The translations under genes were made by a program, and so were the position numbers. From NCBI RefSeq assembly GCF_025370775.1, contig NZ_JAMXEX010000005.1, forward strand, positions 1 through 64,000: 64,000 nucleotides of DNA, read 5' to 3'. The notes beneath the pieces were generated by a model that saw only the letters and a list, made by a program, of their open reading frames with translations, had not been told where the DNA came from and did not search any database. Of this stretch, positions 63,971 through 64,000 are shown piece by piece; the stretch's first letter is position 1; the number at the start of each line of letters is the position of its first letter. The stretch is from Ancylothrix sp. D3o (GTDB taxonomy: Bacteria; Cyanobacteriota; Cyanobacteriia; Cyanobacteriales; Oscillatoriaceae).

Positions 63971-64000
63971 GTTAAAAACCCTTAGCAACTTCTCTGGCCG

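Overview
This window comes from the chromosome of a cyanobacterium, most likely a filamentous, non-unicellular one of the Oscillatoriales type. The evidence is psbD and ycf4 for the photosystems, solanesyl diphosphate synthase next to murI and an AMIN-domain amidase, DUF1816, DUF1822/1823-type cyanobacterial families, a PEP-CTERM surface protein, and a hetZ-patU pair, which is typical of filamentous cyanobacteria. I saw no tRNA, rRNA, CRISPR array or complete insertion sequence.

Layout. 0-3.6 kb: start of psbD, divergent ycf4, a periplasmic cyclophilin lipoprotein, a FabF-like ketoacyl synthase and a secreted protein of unknown function. 4-12.4 kb: a signalling block with a cyclic-nucleotide-domain histidine kinase converging on three related sensor kinases that lack receiver domains. 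12.8-21.5 kb: trpD, two tandem secreted retropepsin-like proteases, a PEP-CTERM/DUF4114 protein, carA, a STAS anti-sigma antagonist that appears to start at ATT, mini-RNase III and an RlmB-type rRNA methyltransferase with a 36-bp tandem repeat. 21.6-25.3 kb: alpha/beta hydrolase, transposase remnant, two DUF1816 genes nearby, fatty acid desaturase. 25.4-30.1 kb: a TgpA-like protein that has lost two catalytic residues, then hetZ-patU. 30.6-36.9 kb: sds, murI and amidase (cell wall and quinone side chain), yidD, acyP. 37.3-44.2 kb: CPBP protease, DUF1823, Ser/Thr kinase, IS630 remnant, a degenerate NusA paralogue, an alpha-amylase with a starch-binding domain. 44.4-56 kb: two Uma2 proteins, bioF, Ap4A phosphorylase, DUF2786 protein, manganese catalase, a large DUF11-like repeat protein, a transketolase/phosphoketolase-like enzyme. 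56.3-64 kb: ClC transporter with CBS domains, then an accessory island with hicB, a broken hicA, a large NB-ARC/TPR STAND protein and an aspartic protease, interspersed with copies of one palindromic repeat; the window ends with an HPP membrane protein.

Most promising for novelty: the STAND protein at 58.8-62.1 kb, which has a hydrophobic N-terminal region, a C-terminal membrane helix, a protease gene immediately downstream and flanking repeats. Other strong points are the repeat-broken hicA, the pseudo-transglutaminase, the degenerate NusA, the ATT start, a possible ribosome-site-sequestering leader before the amylase, and a very high density of the hexamer RCCGGY, counted directly in a 1.4-kb sample.

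All functional calls are from reading the translated sequences and recalled family motifs; no database search was run. Start sites were moved from the longest frame to an internal ATG where a signal peptide, ribosome site or family start supported it.
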